Counted from the stretch's first letter, positions 17,549 to 26,857 are shown. The stretch is DNA of 64,000 nt from Pseudomonadota bacterium (GCA_021323945.1 JAJPKA010000020.1:496001-560000); one strand, 5' to 3'. Numbers and translations are program-made. The notes: generated by a model not told the origin, from the letters alone.

Positions 17549-18850
17549 TCACGAATTTCGCTTCGCTGAAGCCTTCTGCGATTCTCCAGCGGGGTCATAA
17601 TCCGGATCGGGATCCTCCTGGGATGGGCGAAGGTGTTCGGGCACGTTACGTAGGTTCACACGGACGCGTGTCCATGTCGATGACCGGCCCCGCAGTGAAT
17701 CAACCAGAACGTCATCGGGGCTCAGCAGCGCGGCGACTTCAGGATGCCTGGTCCTCCATCTGTCTAAACCTGCTAAAGCGCTGGCCCGATCGGGCGACCG
17801 CGCAACCACCACCAGCGGCATCTTGACCCGAGCTTGTTTGGTCGCCGCTTTTGCTCTGGAAGGGGCGATGCGGGGTCCTTCGCCCCGCATCTTCGGAAAA
17901 TGCGGCGGCCAAGGAGCGTCGGGGAGACCAGCAGCTTCATCTCGGGCGGCCAACTCGAGCAGCTTTTCTAAGGAACCGCAAGTTGTCTCGATACCTGCGT
18001 GAGGGTCGCCTATCGCAGCAAAACGCTTCGGTACCGTAGTTGCCGTAAAATCGCTCGGTTCGCAATCGGGAACTTCATGCCAGTACAGCGGTGTGGACAC
18101 CCGTGCGTCTGGGAGCGGACGTACTGAATAAGCCGAACAGGTGGTACGGTCGCGGGCATTTTGATTGTAATCGAGAAAAACACCGTGACGTTCCTCCTTC
18201 CACCATTTCGAACTAGCCAGACCGGGAAGGCGTCGCTCGATAGCCCGCGACAGTGCTACTGCTGCTCGCCGCACCTCGTAAAAAGTCCAGCGCGGCTCGA
18301 TACGGACATTAATATGCATGCCGCGTGATCCGCTAGTTTTCGGCCAGCCGCGAAGCCCCATCTCCTCCAAAAACGCTTTAACTTCGAGGGCTACCGTTCG
18401 AACGTTTGCCCAGCTCACGCCAGGACAGGGATCAAGGTCAACCCTCAGCTCATCGGGATGTTCGAGATCTGCTGAGCGCACGGAATGGGGATGTAATTCG
18501 ATACAGCCGAGATTGACTAGCCAGGCGAGCCCTGCAGCGTTGTCAATGACAATTTCCTCGGCCGCACGACCAGAAGGGAATGTGAACGTTACCGTTCGGA
18601 GCCAGGCGGGGCGTCTGGCTGGTGCCCGTTTTTGGTAAAATGCCGGACGGTCAGCTCCATTGACAAATCGCTTAAGGACAAGCGGTCGGTCGCGAATTCC
18701 GGCTAAGGCGCCCGGAGCAACGGAAAGATAATAGTGCACGAGGTCCAGTTTTGAGAGCTTAATGCCGGTGGAGAAATAGAGTTTCTCGGGGTTTGTTATC
18801 CGTACCTCGTGGCCGTCGATTGAAAGTAGCGCTGCTGATTGCTTGCCCAC
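17549..18850 (-). CDS. LigD-type DNA polymerase/primase domain protein
   Basis: Archaeo-eukaryotic-primase-fold polymerase of bacterial non-homologous end joining. Present: ITNPEKLYF at the start of the domain, YQKRAPA, the metal-binding DLDP pair, TSGSRGMHINV, and FLDYNQNARDRTTCSAYSVRP with the third Asp. No ligase or nuclease domain is attached; the polymerase part is followed by ~120 basic residues of unknown nature. Start uncertain: the frame is open to 19036 but overlaps the DedA gene. GTG at 18850 is chosen, just before the conserved region; TTG at 18904 or 18979 are alternatives. No ku gene in the window. Confidence 0.83.
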   Translation of the reverse strand: MGKQSAALLSIDGHEVRITNPEKLYFSTGIKLSKLDLVHYYLSVAPGALAGIRDRPLVLKRFVNGADRPAFYQKRAPARRPAWLRTVTFTFPSGRAAEEIVIDNAAGLAWLVNLGCIELHPHSVRSADLEHPDELRVDLDPCPGVSWANVRTVALEVKAFLEEMGLRGWPKTSGSRGMHINVRIEPRWTFYEVRRAAVALSRAIERRLPGLASSKWWKEERHGVFLDYNQNARDRTTCSAYSVRPLPDARVSTPLYWHEVPDCEPSDFTATTVPKRFAAIGDPHAGIETTCGSLEKLLELAARDEAAGLPDAPWPPHFPKMRGEGPRIAPSRAKAATKQARVKMPLVVVARSPDRASALAGLDRWRTRHPEVAALLSPDDVLVDSLRGRSSTWTRVRVNLRNVPEHLRPSQEDPDPDYDPAGESQKASAKRNS

Positions 18851-18968
18851 CGCCTTGAGTCTGAATGTAGCTGTCCGGCACGGACCGATGGTAAAAGCGC
18901 TCAAAACGCGTGTTTGCGGCCCGCGCTGGAACTTGCCGGTTCGTCGGATCGCAAGAGCGACCTCCCAG

Positions 18969-19595
18969 CTATGCTTCAAATCGCTTTTGTTGCCGCTCGC
19001 GCACGACCCACCATACGATTGTGAGGAACAGAACAAGCCCGAGAGCCACCCAATAGCCAGCCGTGTGGATGAGATGCGACACGGCCTCTAACTCATCACC
19101 GACGACGTAGCCAATGGTGATGATCAGCGAGCACCAGATGAGAGCGCCCGATACGTTCCATCCGAGAAACCGCAAAAACGACATACCGGCCGCACCCGCC
19201 ATCGGACCCGCCATAAAGCGCGCGCCAGCAATGAAGCGGGCCATAAAGACGGCTTTGGAACCGTGCACATTAAAAAACACCTGCAGCCGCTGATAGCGCG
19301 ACCGAACAAACGCGAAGCGCTCGCTAAGTCGTTGAAACAGCCGTTGACCACCGGTCCGCCCAAAGAAAAAGCCGCAGCAATCGCCGGTTACCGCACTGCC
19401 AATCCCAACGAGATAAAGCGGCTCCAACGCCAAATCGCCTCGGCCGGCTAGAAACCCAGCGGCCAGCAACACAGTTTCTTCCGGGACGGGGATACCCAGA
19501 TTGCCGATGAAGACACAGATGAAGACGCCCACGTAACCCCAAGTCGCCAGCCAGTCGCTAAGTTCAGAAGGATTTGGCAAATGGGGCATCTGCAT
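18969..19595 (-). CDS. DedA/SNARE-associated family membrane protein
   Basis: 208-residue inner-membrane protein. DedA hallmarks: GNLGIPVPEETVLLAAGFLAG, GSAVTGDCCGFFFGRTGG, and the basic F.ARFIAGARFMAGPMAGAAGM stretch. Family members act as lipid-carrier flippases or scramblases and influence envelope homeostasis. Last of the C-terminal hydrophobic segments is followed by a basic tail. Upstream of, and possibly co-transcribed with, the LigD polymerase gene. A second DedA gene lies at 47990-48601. Confidence 0.88.
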   Translation of the reverse strand: MQMPHLPNPSELSDWLATWGYVGVFICVFIGNLGIPVPEETVLLAAGFLAGRGDLALEPLYLVGIGSAVTGDCCGFFFGRTGGQRLFQRLSERFAFVRSRYQRLQVFFNVHGSKAVFMARFIAGARFMAGPMAGAAGMSFLRFLGWNVSGALIWCSLIITIGYVVGDELEAVSHLIHTAGYWVALGLVLFLTIVWWVVRERQQKRFEA

Positions 19596-20031
19596 TCAAC
19601 CAATACCTTGAAAAGTACCTCAAACCTTAGGCAGCAATCAGCTTGCCGGATAAATGAAGTGAAAGTAAGTCCCTATTAAATGTGGCAAACGGCAATCAGC
19701 AGCTCCGAATGTCAGACTGAAATTGTAGTTTGCAGCCTGGGCTGCCAACACCCGTGACAAAGTTACAGCCGGAAGTTGGGCGTGATGGCCGGAATGCGCT
19801 ATGAAAGAGCATTGGGGCTCGCTTTCGGTCGGGACGGTCGATTTGCTCTGCCAGCCTGAATCATTGTCGAGCTGCGGCCTAAGCTCTGGCAAGAAGAGCT
19901 TTTAGAATCAATTGGGTACGCCAAAGGAGTGTCTTAGAAAGTCCCTATGACCGATTTGTGAGGTCAGCGTCTCTAATTGCATCACCGAGGTTCAAGCCGC
20001 GAATCCGAATACAGAAAACAAGGAGGAGCCT
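19596..20031. other. Intergenic region between divergent DedA and hydrolase genes
   Basis: About 435 bases without a supported gene. It should carry the promoters for the minus-strand DedA gene and the plus-strand hydrolase. AAGTCCCTAT occurs twice (near 19670 and 19940). GCAGCC/GGCTGC near 19732-19745 forms a short stem. No further element recognised. Confidence 0.45.
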
Positions 20032-20802
20032 ATGGCTTTGGCGGGTGAAGTGAAAAATCCCGAAACTCTCGAAACACGAGAGATAACCTTTACCAGCGAC
20101 GGGTCACAGATGCAGGGCTATTTGGCACGCCCAAAAGCCCCTGGCACCTATCCCGGTCTTCTGGTTCTGCACGAGGCCTTCGGCTTGGTCGAGCACGAAC
20201 GCGACGTGGCTCGGCGGTTTGCCAATGTCGGCTTCATCGCCCTCGCGCCAAACGTCTATTCGCGAATTGGCGCACCCAAGAGCCCGCCTGAAATGGCGGA
20301 GGTGATGAGCAAGATGTTCAGCCTGGAAGATGCTCAGTTGGTGCGCGATTTTGAGTCTGCCGCAGCATTTGTACGCGCGCAACCTGGTTGCAATGGTAAG
20401 GTCGGGTGTGTGGGGTTCTGTGTAGGTGGCCGCTGGACACTACTGTTCGCGTGCAGCAGCGATAAAGTGAACGCGGCGATCGATTGCTGGGGAGGATTCG
20501 TCACCCGAGCCACGCCCGAGGCCGTAACCACCCCACAAAGACCGACGCCGGTGATCGATCTCGTCCCGCAGGCACACTGCCCGATTTACATCGTCGGTGG
20601 AGAAGAAGATCAGAACCCATCGCCGGCGGAGTGTGCTGAGATTCAGCGACGGTTGCAGCAAGCCGGTAAAAGCGTCCAATGTGACATTTTCAAGAATGCT
20701 GGTCACGCTTTTTTTGCCGATTATCGTCCAAGCTATCGGGAAAAGGCCGCATTTGAATTGTGGCCAAAGATGGTGGCATTCTTCCAGACTCATCTGAAAT
20801 AG
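20032..20802 (+). CDS. Dienelactone hydrolase-family protein
   Basis: 256-residue alpha/beta hydrolase. The nucleophile is Cys130 in GFCVGG, with a downstream Asp (GGEEDQNPSP) and His (AGHAFF), the Cys-Asp-His triad of dienelactone hydrolases. Those enzymes open lactones from chlorinated catechols, but many homologues act on other esters. A near-perfect AAGGAGGAG ribosome site precedes the ATG, suggesting strong translation. A crotonase-family gene follows after 63 bases. This is not the PcaD enol-lactonase, which is a Ser hydrolase of a different subfamily. Confidence 0.88.
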   Translation: MALAGEVKNPETLETREITFTSDGSQMQGYLARPKAPGTYPGLLVLHEAFGLVEHERDVARRFANVGFIALAPNVYSRIGAPKSPPEMAEVMSKMFSLEDAQLVRDFESAAAFVRAQPGCNGKVGCVGFCVGGRWTLLFACSSDKVNAAIDCWGGFVTRATPEAVTTPQRPTPVIDLVPQAHCPIYIVGGEEDQNPSPAECAEIQRRLQQAGKSVQCDIFKNAGHAFFADYRPSYREKAAFELWPKMVAFFQTHLK

Positions 20803-20865
20803 CATGGCGCTGAGTTCAACCGAATCGGCAAAAAACTTCGGCTTAAGCCTTGTGACGGTGCGGTA

Positions 20866-21660
20866 ATGGCTGAAACTGAAAATCCCTTGCTGGTCGAACA
20901 TGAGCCACCCCTGGGGTGGATGATTATTAATCGTCCCCACAAGCGAAATTCGCTCAACTACGAGGCGTGGCGGCGGATCGTCGCGGCGATGGACGAACTT
21001 AACGCCGATCCCGACGTCCGCGTGATCATCATGCGCGGGGTCACCCCGGAAGCCTTCATCTCGGGAGCCGACATTTCCGAATTCCCGAGTCATCGGGCAA
21101 ATGCCGACCAGGCCCGCCAATACCGTTCTGCGCCGGGCAATGCCACCAACGCATTAATGGACAGTCCGAAGCCGGTGATCGCGATGATTTCGGGCGTCTG
21201 CATTGGCGGTGGTCTTCAGGTAGCACTCTGCTGTGATATCCGGATTGCGGCTCGCGGAACTAAATTTGGTATCCCAGCGGCCCGGCTCGGGCTGGCATAT
21301 CCATTGGAGGGCATCCTGTCCTTGTCGCAAATCGCCGGACCCGCGAACGCCCGCGACATCCTAATGTCGGCGCGGATTTTCGACGCCGAAGAAGCGTTTC
21401 ATATGGGTTTGATTCATCAGCTGGTCGAACCAGCCGAGCTTGAGTCGACAGTCCGCCAGTACGCCACGCGAATGGCGGCTAACGCGCCGCTGACGATGGC
21501 GGCGGCGAAAGCCACAATTCGCGAAGCACTCAAAGACGCAGCCGACCGCGATATGCAAAAGATCGCGATGATGGTGGCACAATGCTTCGATAGCGAGGAT
21601 TACAAAGAGGGGGTACAGGCCTTTCTTGAAAAACGGCAGCCCCGTTTCAAGGGTTGTTGA
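20866..21660 (+). CDS. Crotonase-family (enoyl-CoA hydratase/isomerase-like) protein lacking both catalytic Glu
   Basis: 264 residues with the crotonase fold: oxyanion-hole segments AFISGADISEF and SGVCIGGGLQVALCCDIRIA, then FGIPAARLGLAYP. Compared with rat mitochondrial enoyl-CoA hydratase, Glu144 is Gln (GGGLQ) and Glu164 is Ala (GIPAA). Classical hydration is therefore unlikely; decarboxylation, isomerisation or C-C cleavage with other residues is possible. It follows the dienelactone hydrolase gene on the same strand. Confidence 0.88.
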   Translation: MAETENPLLVEHEPPLGWMIINRPHKRNSLNYEAWRRIVAAMDELNADPDVRVIIMRGVTPEAFISGADISEFPSHRANADQARQYRSAPGNATNALMDSPKPVIAMISGVCIGGGLQVALCCDIRIAARGTKFGIPAARLGLAYPLEGILSLSQIAGPANARDILMSARIFDAEEAFHMGLIHQLVEPAELESTVRQYATRMAANAPLTMAAAKATIREALKDAADRDMQKIAMMVAQCFDSEDYKEGVQAFLEKRQPRFKGC

Positions 21661-22117
21661 TCAAATTGAGCGCGGTGCGGCGGCCGTCATCCTGGCAAGA
21701 TGACCACTGTTTGTCACATGGGATGATGGGCGCCGCATCTCTCTACCGAGGTTGAATGTGACAGGAAGCCACACAGGTCGCGCCTGCTGTTTCTGTTTAA
21801 TTCCGATCAAAACAAAGATCGAGCCGAAGCTACAGCGCCTGTTAACTCGAGCCCTTAGTACAGCGCCACCGAACTAATTCAGACTCCCGCCCCGCTCTCT
21901 GCGTGCATCCGTACTGCCCTTAAGTGCGCGGTTGGTCTAAATGGAAGCGTTGATTATCGTCTCCACTTCATGCCAGCTCCTGTTCGGCCTGCACCTGTGG
22001 CGCACGCGAGGAGCGACTCGTCGACAAACGGTCAAATTTCAGGCCGGGGATGGCCCGATTGCCCACGTGTTCGGTGAGTTGTCTAGTTTATAAAGATGAG
22101 TTCGCAGGGACACTCCC
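21661..22117. other. Intergenic region between crotonase and MFS genes
   Basis: About 455 bases with no supported gene. A hairpin near the left end (21686-21704) may end the upstream transcript. The right end holds the promoter of the transporter. Nothing else recognised. Confidence 0.45.
21686..21704 (+). terminator. Candidate hairpin after the crotonase gene
   Basis: GTCATC-N7-GATGAC perfect arms 26 bases after the stop; no strong T-run follows. Confidence 0.3.
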
Positions 22118-23413
22118 TTGTCCTGTTTGACCGGCCAAGACCAAAGCAAGGCAAAGCGGCGATCATTGATTGGAAGGCAGTTTCCGCCCTTCACCTCGCG
22201 CGAATGGCGCGTCTTTGCAATTTCCAGTACCGCAGGATTTTTCGACAACTATGACAGCGCATTGCTGAGCTTGGCACTTAAGCAGATCCAACACGGCCTG
22301 GGGATTGCCGAGAGGCAATTGGGAGCGATACTGTCTCTAATTCGCCTGGGCTATTTGGCTTCGCTTGCCCTCTCTCCGCTGGCCGATCTGTACGGTCGAC
22401 GGCGGCTGCTGTTGTACACAATCGTGGGATATACGGCCTTTACCGCGATCAGCGCAGTCGCGCCGCATACGGGGAGTTTCGTGTGGGCGCAATTCCTCGC
22501 GCGGGCATTTTCGGGGGCCGAAGCTACGGTATCTTTAGTAATTTTGGCCGAGGAGGTTGATGCGGCCATCCGAGGATGGGCGCTGGGGATGCAGGGGGCG
22601 TTGTCAATTTCGGGTTATGGTCTGGCAGCCATCGTTTTCGCATTGATCGGCATAATCCCGTTCGGATGGCGTGGTTTATACGCATTGGCTCTCTTTCCGC
22701 TTTTTTTGCTGATCCCTTTGCGGCGGATCCTGCCGGAGAGTCGCCGCTTCGAACGAGCTCATCAGGCCGACGTGACGCAGCCGCGGCTTCAAGGGGCGCT
22801 GCGAGGATTGCTGACTAACTATTCAGGCCGAGTTACCTCGACCTTTGTAGTGGTGTTCGTGGGGTCAATGGCAGGCGGGGCGGTCGGGTTTTTTGTACCG
22901 AAGTACTTGCAAGAGGTGCATGCCTGGTCGCCCGCGCGTGTATCGTCGCTCTATGTTTTCGGAGGAGCACTGGGAATTGTTGGCAATATCGCTTCAGGTC
23001 GACTGAGCGATCGTTTCGGTAGGCGCCTGGTAGGACCGATTTTTATCGCGCTCGAGGCTCTGCTGGGCTATCAGCTCTACGCAGTGCGTTCGGCTGTGGT
23101 GGTGATCCTATGGATCGGTTGGCTGTTTTGCGATCAGGCAGGATACACGGTCACCAGCACCTATACCGCTGAACTCTTCCCGACTTCTTTTAGAGCGGCT
23201 GCGACTGGCTCGCTGTATGTCGCCCGCTACGTTGGCGGTGCAGTTGGGCTCATCTGTGAAGCCGCCCTGTACAGAGTAATGGGTTCGCACTGGTCTGCGA
23301 TTCGAGTATTAACGGGTTGTTGGTTAATCACGGCAGCGCTGATGTATCTGATTTTCCCCGAAACCGCTGGTCGTGAACTCGAAGAGATCGCCCCGGCATC
23401 ATCTTTGCGGTGA
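22118..23413 (+). CDS. MFS transporter, metabolite:H+ symporter type
   Basis: 431-residue inner-membrane transporter with about 12 hydrophobic segments. The signature loops are those of the sugar/aromatic-acid symporter branch: DLYGRRRLLL after segment 2, RILPESRRFERA in the central loop, GRLSDRFGRR in the second half, and YTAELFPTSFRAAATG near segment 10. Start is a TTG with AGGGA about 7 bases upstream; an ATG at 22096 is out of frame. Isolated, so the substrate cannot be inferred; an organic acid or aromatic acid would suit the upstream catabolic genes. Confidence 0.83.
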   Translation: MSCLTGQDQSKAKRRSLIGRQFPPFTSREWRVFAISSTAGFFDNYDSALLSLALKQIQHGLGIAERQLGAILSLIRLGYLASLALSPLADLYGRRRLLLYTIVGYTAFTAISAVAPHTGSFVWAQFLARAFSGAEATVSLVILAEEVDAAIRGWALGMQGALSISGYGLAAIVFALIGIIPFGWRGLYALALFPLFLLIPLRRILPESRRFERAHQADVTQPRLQGALRGLLTNYSGRVTSTFVVVFVGSMAGGAVGFFVPKYLQEVHAWSPARVSSLYVFGGALGIVGNIASGRLSDRFGRRLVGPIFIALEALLGYQLYAVRSAVVVILWIGWLFCDQAGYTVTSTYTAELFPTSFRAAATGSLYVARYVGGAVGLICEAALYRVMGSHWSAIRVLTGCWLITAALMYLIFPETAGRELEEIAPASSLR

Positions 23414-23494
23414 AGACGAATGCGGTAACCAGCATGGACAGAGACAAATCGCACGCATGGCGGCTTAAAACCGCGTAGCTCGACCTGGATTCAG

Positions 23495-23962
23495 ATGCGT
23501 GGTCCAATCCCGACGCTTCGTTTCCTAATCATTCCATTGTTGGCACTTGTCTGCTGTAGTTGCGAAAAAGGACCGCGGGTCCAGATTTTAGATGCGCACG
23601 GGAATCGCAAGGCGGTAGTGCGAGTGGAGATTGCCGATACTCCAGCGGCGCGTGAAATGGGCCTTATGTACCGGCAGCATTTGCCGGAAGATTCGGGAAT
23701 GTTGTTCGTGTTCAAGCGGCCGCAGCGCCTGGTCTTCTGGATGAAAAATACAGAAATTCCTCTCGATATGATCTTCGCCGGTCCCGATGAAACCATCACC
23801 GGCATTGTCGCCAACGCCGAACCCTTTTCTGAAAGGCAGCTCAGCGTGAGCGGGCAGGCGCAGTTCGTGTTAGAGGTGAATGGCGGCTATGCGCGGCGTC
23901 ATAGGATTGTGCCTGGGGACCGCCTCGAATTCTTGGGTGTAACTCCGAGTGCGAAGGACTGA
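23495..23962 (+). CDS. DUF192-family lipoprotein
   Basis: 155 residues: signal segment ending LVCCSC (lipobox-like), then a complete DUF192 domain with TPAAREMGLMYRQHLPEDSGMLFVF, FWMKNTEIPLDMIF and the C-terminal VPGDRLEF. The family is widespread, small and functionally undefined; members are exported. Convergent with rplS, eight bases between stops. Confidence 0.88.
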   Translation: MRGPIPTLRFLIIPLLALVCCSCEKGPRVQILDAHGNRKAVVRVEIADTPAAREMGLMYRQHLPEDSGMLFVFKRPQRLVFWMKNTEIPLDMIFAGPDETITGIVANAEPFSERQLSVSGQAQFVLEVNGGYARRHRIVPGDRLEFLGVTPSAKD

Positions 23963-23970
23963 AACGCAAG

Positions 23971-24315
23971 TCACCCGACCGTTTCGACCCGAGCGGCCTT
24001 GCCCGAGAGCTTGCGTAGATAGTATAAGCGCGCTCGCCTCACCTTGCCGCGGCTGAGCACCTGGATCTTTTCCAGGCGCGGCGAATGAAGCGGGAAGATC
24101 CGTTCGACGCCGATACCGTAGGAGACCTTACGGACAGTGAAGGTCGCGCGGTTTCCTCCCCGATTAATCTTGATCACAATGCCTTCGAAGGGTTGAATTC
24201 GCTCTTTTTCCCCCTCGACCACCCGAACCTGGAGGCGTAGCGAATCCCCGACCCGGAACTGGGGAATATCCTTTCGCAGGCTGCGCTCTTCAAGTTTGCG
24301 GATGACGTCGTTCAT
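23971..24315 (-). CDS. rplS: 50S ribosomal protein L19
   Basis: 114 residues, standard length, with the L19 hallmarks: [50 protein letters not shown], and [15 protein letters not shown]. It makes an intersubunit bridge in the large ribosomal subunit. In most bacteria it closes an rpsP-rimM-trmD-rplS operon; here it is alone, with a PLP-enzyme gene downstream on the same strand after 0.1 kb and a convergent DUF192 gene at its end. Confidence 0.97.
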   Translation of the reverse strand: MNDVIRKLEERSLRKDIPQFRVGDSLRLQVRVVEGEKERIQPFEGIVIKINRGGNRATFTVRKVSYGIGVERIFPLHSPRLEKIQVLSRGKVRRARLYYLRKLSGKAARVETVG

Positions 24316-24420
24316 GGAAACAAAACCTCAGATCAGGACTAGCAAAAATAGCGCAAGCCCCGTTTCAACTCAATCCCCATCCTGCCCGATGCTGGCCGTC
24401 TACTCGCAAGTGCTTTTTTC

Positions 24421-25653
24421 CTAATCAAGTGCGCGGGTAAAATCCTCTAGCAGATCGCGCCAGTGTTCGGTGCCAACCGAAATTCTGACCATGGATTCGG
24501 TGATGCCGGCGGCCGCCAACTCGTGTTCGCTCAGTTCGCTATGGGTGGTGGTAAGTGGATGGCAAGCAAGCGTCTCGACGCCACCAAGGCTGACTGCATT
24601 TCGACCGATCTGCAAACGCCGCAGGAAGTCAAACGCCACCAATCTACCGCCGTGCAGCTCGAGTGAAAACACCGAGCCAGGGTAGTCTGTCTGGGCATCC
24701 CTAATTCTGATCTGCTCGGAGTCAGTAAACAGCGAGGGATACAAAACTCGTTTTATTCGGTGATTGGTCGCTAACTGCTCTGCGATTCGCTGGGCGTTCT
24801 TACTCTGGCGCTCCATCCGTAGCCTGACGCTGGACAATCGCGAGTTCAGCATCCAGCATTCGTCAGCTTGGAGAATGTTGCCGAACAGTGCACGCAGTCC
24901 TCGCAGGCGTTGAATCAATTGGGGATCGGCCGAGAGTACCGCGCCGGCCAAAAGGTCGCTGAAACCGCCTAGAAACTTGGTCGCTGAGTAGATGACAAGG
25001 TCAGCATCATGGACCAACGGATGCTGAAAAGTCGGTCCTAACAGGGTGTTGTCGACCGCTAGCAGAGGCCGGCGGGGATGGCGCCGCACCGCACTGGCAG
25101 CGGCCGCGATGTCCGTCATTGTCAGGGTCGGATTCGACGGAGTTTCGATCAGTACGAGGGCTAGATCGTCACTGGCCTCAATAGCCCGGTTAATTCCTTG
25201 CGTATCGCCCGCGGGGACCTGCCTTGTTCTAAATCCCAATGGTTCTAGGACTTGGTGTATAAGGTGCTGAGTACCTCCGTAAAGCGGTTGAGTATAAAGC
25301 AAAGAGCGCCCTGGCTCGAGAAAACCCATCATAACTGTGAAAATCGCGGCCATCCCAGAATTAAAGACGGCTGCGGCAGTCGCACCGCGCTCGAGCGGCA
25401 CGAGCTGATCTTCGAGGATTTGGGCATTGGGGTGGTTCAGCCGCGCATATATCAAGTCCGGAACCTCGTCTTGAAAAGGGCGGATCTTACCCAGCACGAT
25501 GGCGAAAGCACGCTCTGCTGCTTCAGGACTGGAAAAGACGTAGGTTGAACTCCGATAGACGGGCGGTCGGGCGGAGCCGACTGACAAGCGCGGGTCAAAA
25601 CCCCTTGTCAAAACGGCCGTCTCAGGTCTGACATGGTATGGAAATCTGGCCAT
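24421..25653 (-). CDS. Cys/Met-metabolism PLP-dependent enzyme (cystathionine gamma-synthase/lyase family)
   Basis: 410 residues of the trans-sulfuration PLP family. Visible: RSSTYVF, the phosphate-binding NSGMAAI, ETPSNPTL, DNTLLGP, and the Schiff-base lysine in SATKFLGG. Reactions in this family include gamma-replacement (cystathionine synthesis), gamma- or beta-elimination, and homoserine sulfhydrylation; residues do not settle which. A GGAGG site precedes the ATG. It lies downstream of the mntP-like gene on the same strand with a 145-base gap, so it is probably independently transcribed. Confidence 0.87.
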   Translation of the reverse strand: MARFPYHVRPETAVLTRGFDPRLSVGSARPPVYRSSTYVFSSPEAAERAFAIVLGKIRPFQDEVPDLIYARLNHPNAQILEDQLVPLERGATAAAVFNSGMAAIFTVMMGFLEPGRSLLYTQPLYGGTQHLIHQVLEPLGFRTRQVPAGDTQGINRAIEASDDLALVLIETPSNPTLTMTDIAAAASAVRRHPRRPLLAVDNTLLGPTFQHPLVHDADLVIYSATKFLGGFSDLLAGAVLSADPQLIQRLRGLRALFGNILQADECWMLNSRLSSVRLRMERQSKNAQRIAEQLATNHRIKRVLYPSLFTDSEQIRIRDAQTDYPGSVFSLELHGGRLVAFDFLRRLQIGRNAVSLGGVETLACHPLTTTHSELSEHELAAAGITESMVRISVGTEHWRDLLEDFTRALD

Positions 25654-25798
25654 AAGAGACCTCCGGTGGGACCACCATCGAAGCAGCTATACCCGCAAGC
25701 CTCGTGCTTTTAATTTTACCTGAACACGGGCCAGCACGCCGCCTGGAATTCACGCTTAAATTGCAGCGATAAAAGAGCGAAAAGTTCCAAGAAAGGCA

Positions 25799-26362
25799 TC
25801 AGGCGAGGCGTTCAAAGGCCATCACTCCTGCCAAGAGCACCAGCATGGCCCCGGCAGCCCCTTCTGCACCGCGTTCGTAGCGCTCGCCTAGCATCGCTCC
25901 GAATGTGAGGCCGGCGTATGTGAAAACGACAGTGGTCATCGAGGTAGTGATTAAAAGTGGAACAAGTGGAATGCCCAACGCTGGTAACGCGATACCAACC
26001 CCGAGCGAGTCAAGGCTGATGGATAAGGAGGCCAGTAACAAGCCACCGCCACGGGCGGTATCAAAATGGCTCTCTGGTAAGAACTCAAAAGACTTTGCAA
26101 TCATGGTCCAACCGATCAGAAAAAGCAGGGTCAAACTGGCGCTCCCGGCGACGTGACCCAGAAATTCCCCGGCCTCCGCCCCGAGCGAGTAGCCAATTAA
26201 CTGCATACCGATCTCGGCTGCCGCGAAGGCGCTACCGACTCGAATGCTTGTCGCGGTGTTGAGTCGCGCTATGCCGACGGCAATCGACAACGCGAGCACA
26301 TCGAACCCGACTGCGAACGCAACTGCCAAGACTTTGCTCAGGATTAGGAGGCCATGCTGCAT
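25799..26362 (-). CDS. MntP-like manganese efflux membrane protein
   Basis: About 187 residues with six hydrophobic segments in two repeats. The paired acidic motifs of MntP/YtaF proteins are present (GFDVLALSIAVGIA in segment 1 and SISLDSLGVGIALPALG in segment 4). MntP exports Mn(II). ATG at 26362 is preferred over the TTG three codons upstream. No yybP-ykoY manganese riboswitch could be found in the 5' region. It might also belong to the related DUF families of unknown cation specificity. Confidence 0.8.
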   Translation of the reverse strand: MQHGLLILSKVLAVAFAVGFDVLALSIAVGIARLNTATSIRVGSAFAAAEIGMQLIGYSLGAEAGEFLGHVAGSASLTLLFLIGWTMIAKSFEFLPESHFDTARGGGLLLASLSISLDSLGVGIALPALGIPLVPLLITTSMTTVVFTYAGLTFGAMLGERYERGAEGAAGAMLVLLAGVMAFERLA

Positions 26363-26479
26363 AACACGCAACGCTCGCCCGGAGGATCAGGGGTCAGTTC
26401 TTTCCCTGGCGAAGTGGGCTAGGCGACAACCTTCTTCATCGACGTCCGTGAAGATAACCGACAGGCAAATCTATACACT

Positions 26480-26857
26480 TTGTGCGTATGCGATCTGAAG
26501 GATTTGCTCAGTTTCGATGTTAGTGCCGGGACATATGGCTGCAGCATATGCACTTTTCTCGACATTCGCGGTGGCGAATTGTATTGTTGGACGGTGAAAC
26601 GCGACCTTAGCACGGAACTCGAAGCCAAGCTGCTAGCCGAATTGGCCAATAGAGCCAAATCCCTCAAGAATGCGAGCGTTCTTAATTTGAAATGCCCGTG
26701 TGGTAAGGTGATACTGCCGCCAACTCCTGCATTGCCCAACCTTGAAGACCGTCAGCGTGGATTCGTCAAATCGCGGATCAGGCGGCATCTACGCGACGAG
26801 CATCAGCTCTCGGATCATATCATCGAAATAGTGGTTAGTCGGTCCTTCACTGAATAG
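26480..26857 (+). CDS. Hypothetical Cys/His-rich protein
   Basis: 125 residues, no family recognised. It has CSIC, later CPCGK, and HLRDEH, which together look like zinc-binding pairs, and a basic segment (QRGFVKSRIRRHLRDEH). The start is a TTG without a clear ribosome site, so the N-terminus is unsure. Composition is mildly unlike neighbours. Real gene likely but not certain. Confidence 0.45.
   Translation: MCVCDLKDLLSFDVSAGTYGCSICTFLDIRGGELYCWTVKRDLSTELEAKLLAELANRAKSLKNASVLNLKCPCGKVILPPTPALPNLEDRQRGFVKSRIRRHLRDEHQLSDHIIEIVVSRSFTE

Noticed and set aside
20032-20802. PcaD (beta-ketoadipate enol-lactone hydrolase)
   Set aside because: The Cys nucleophile in GFCVGG places it with dienelactone hydrolases; PcaD uses Ser.
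26363-26479. yybP-ykoY manganese riboswitch upstream of the MntP-like gene
   Set aside because: None of the conserved loop sequences are present on the minus strand.
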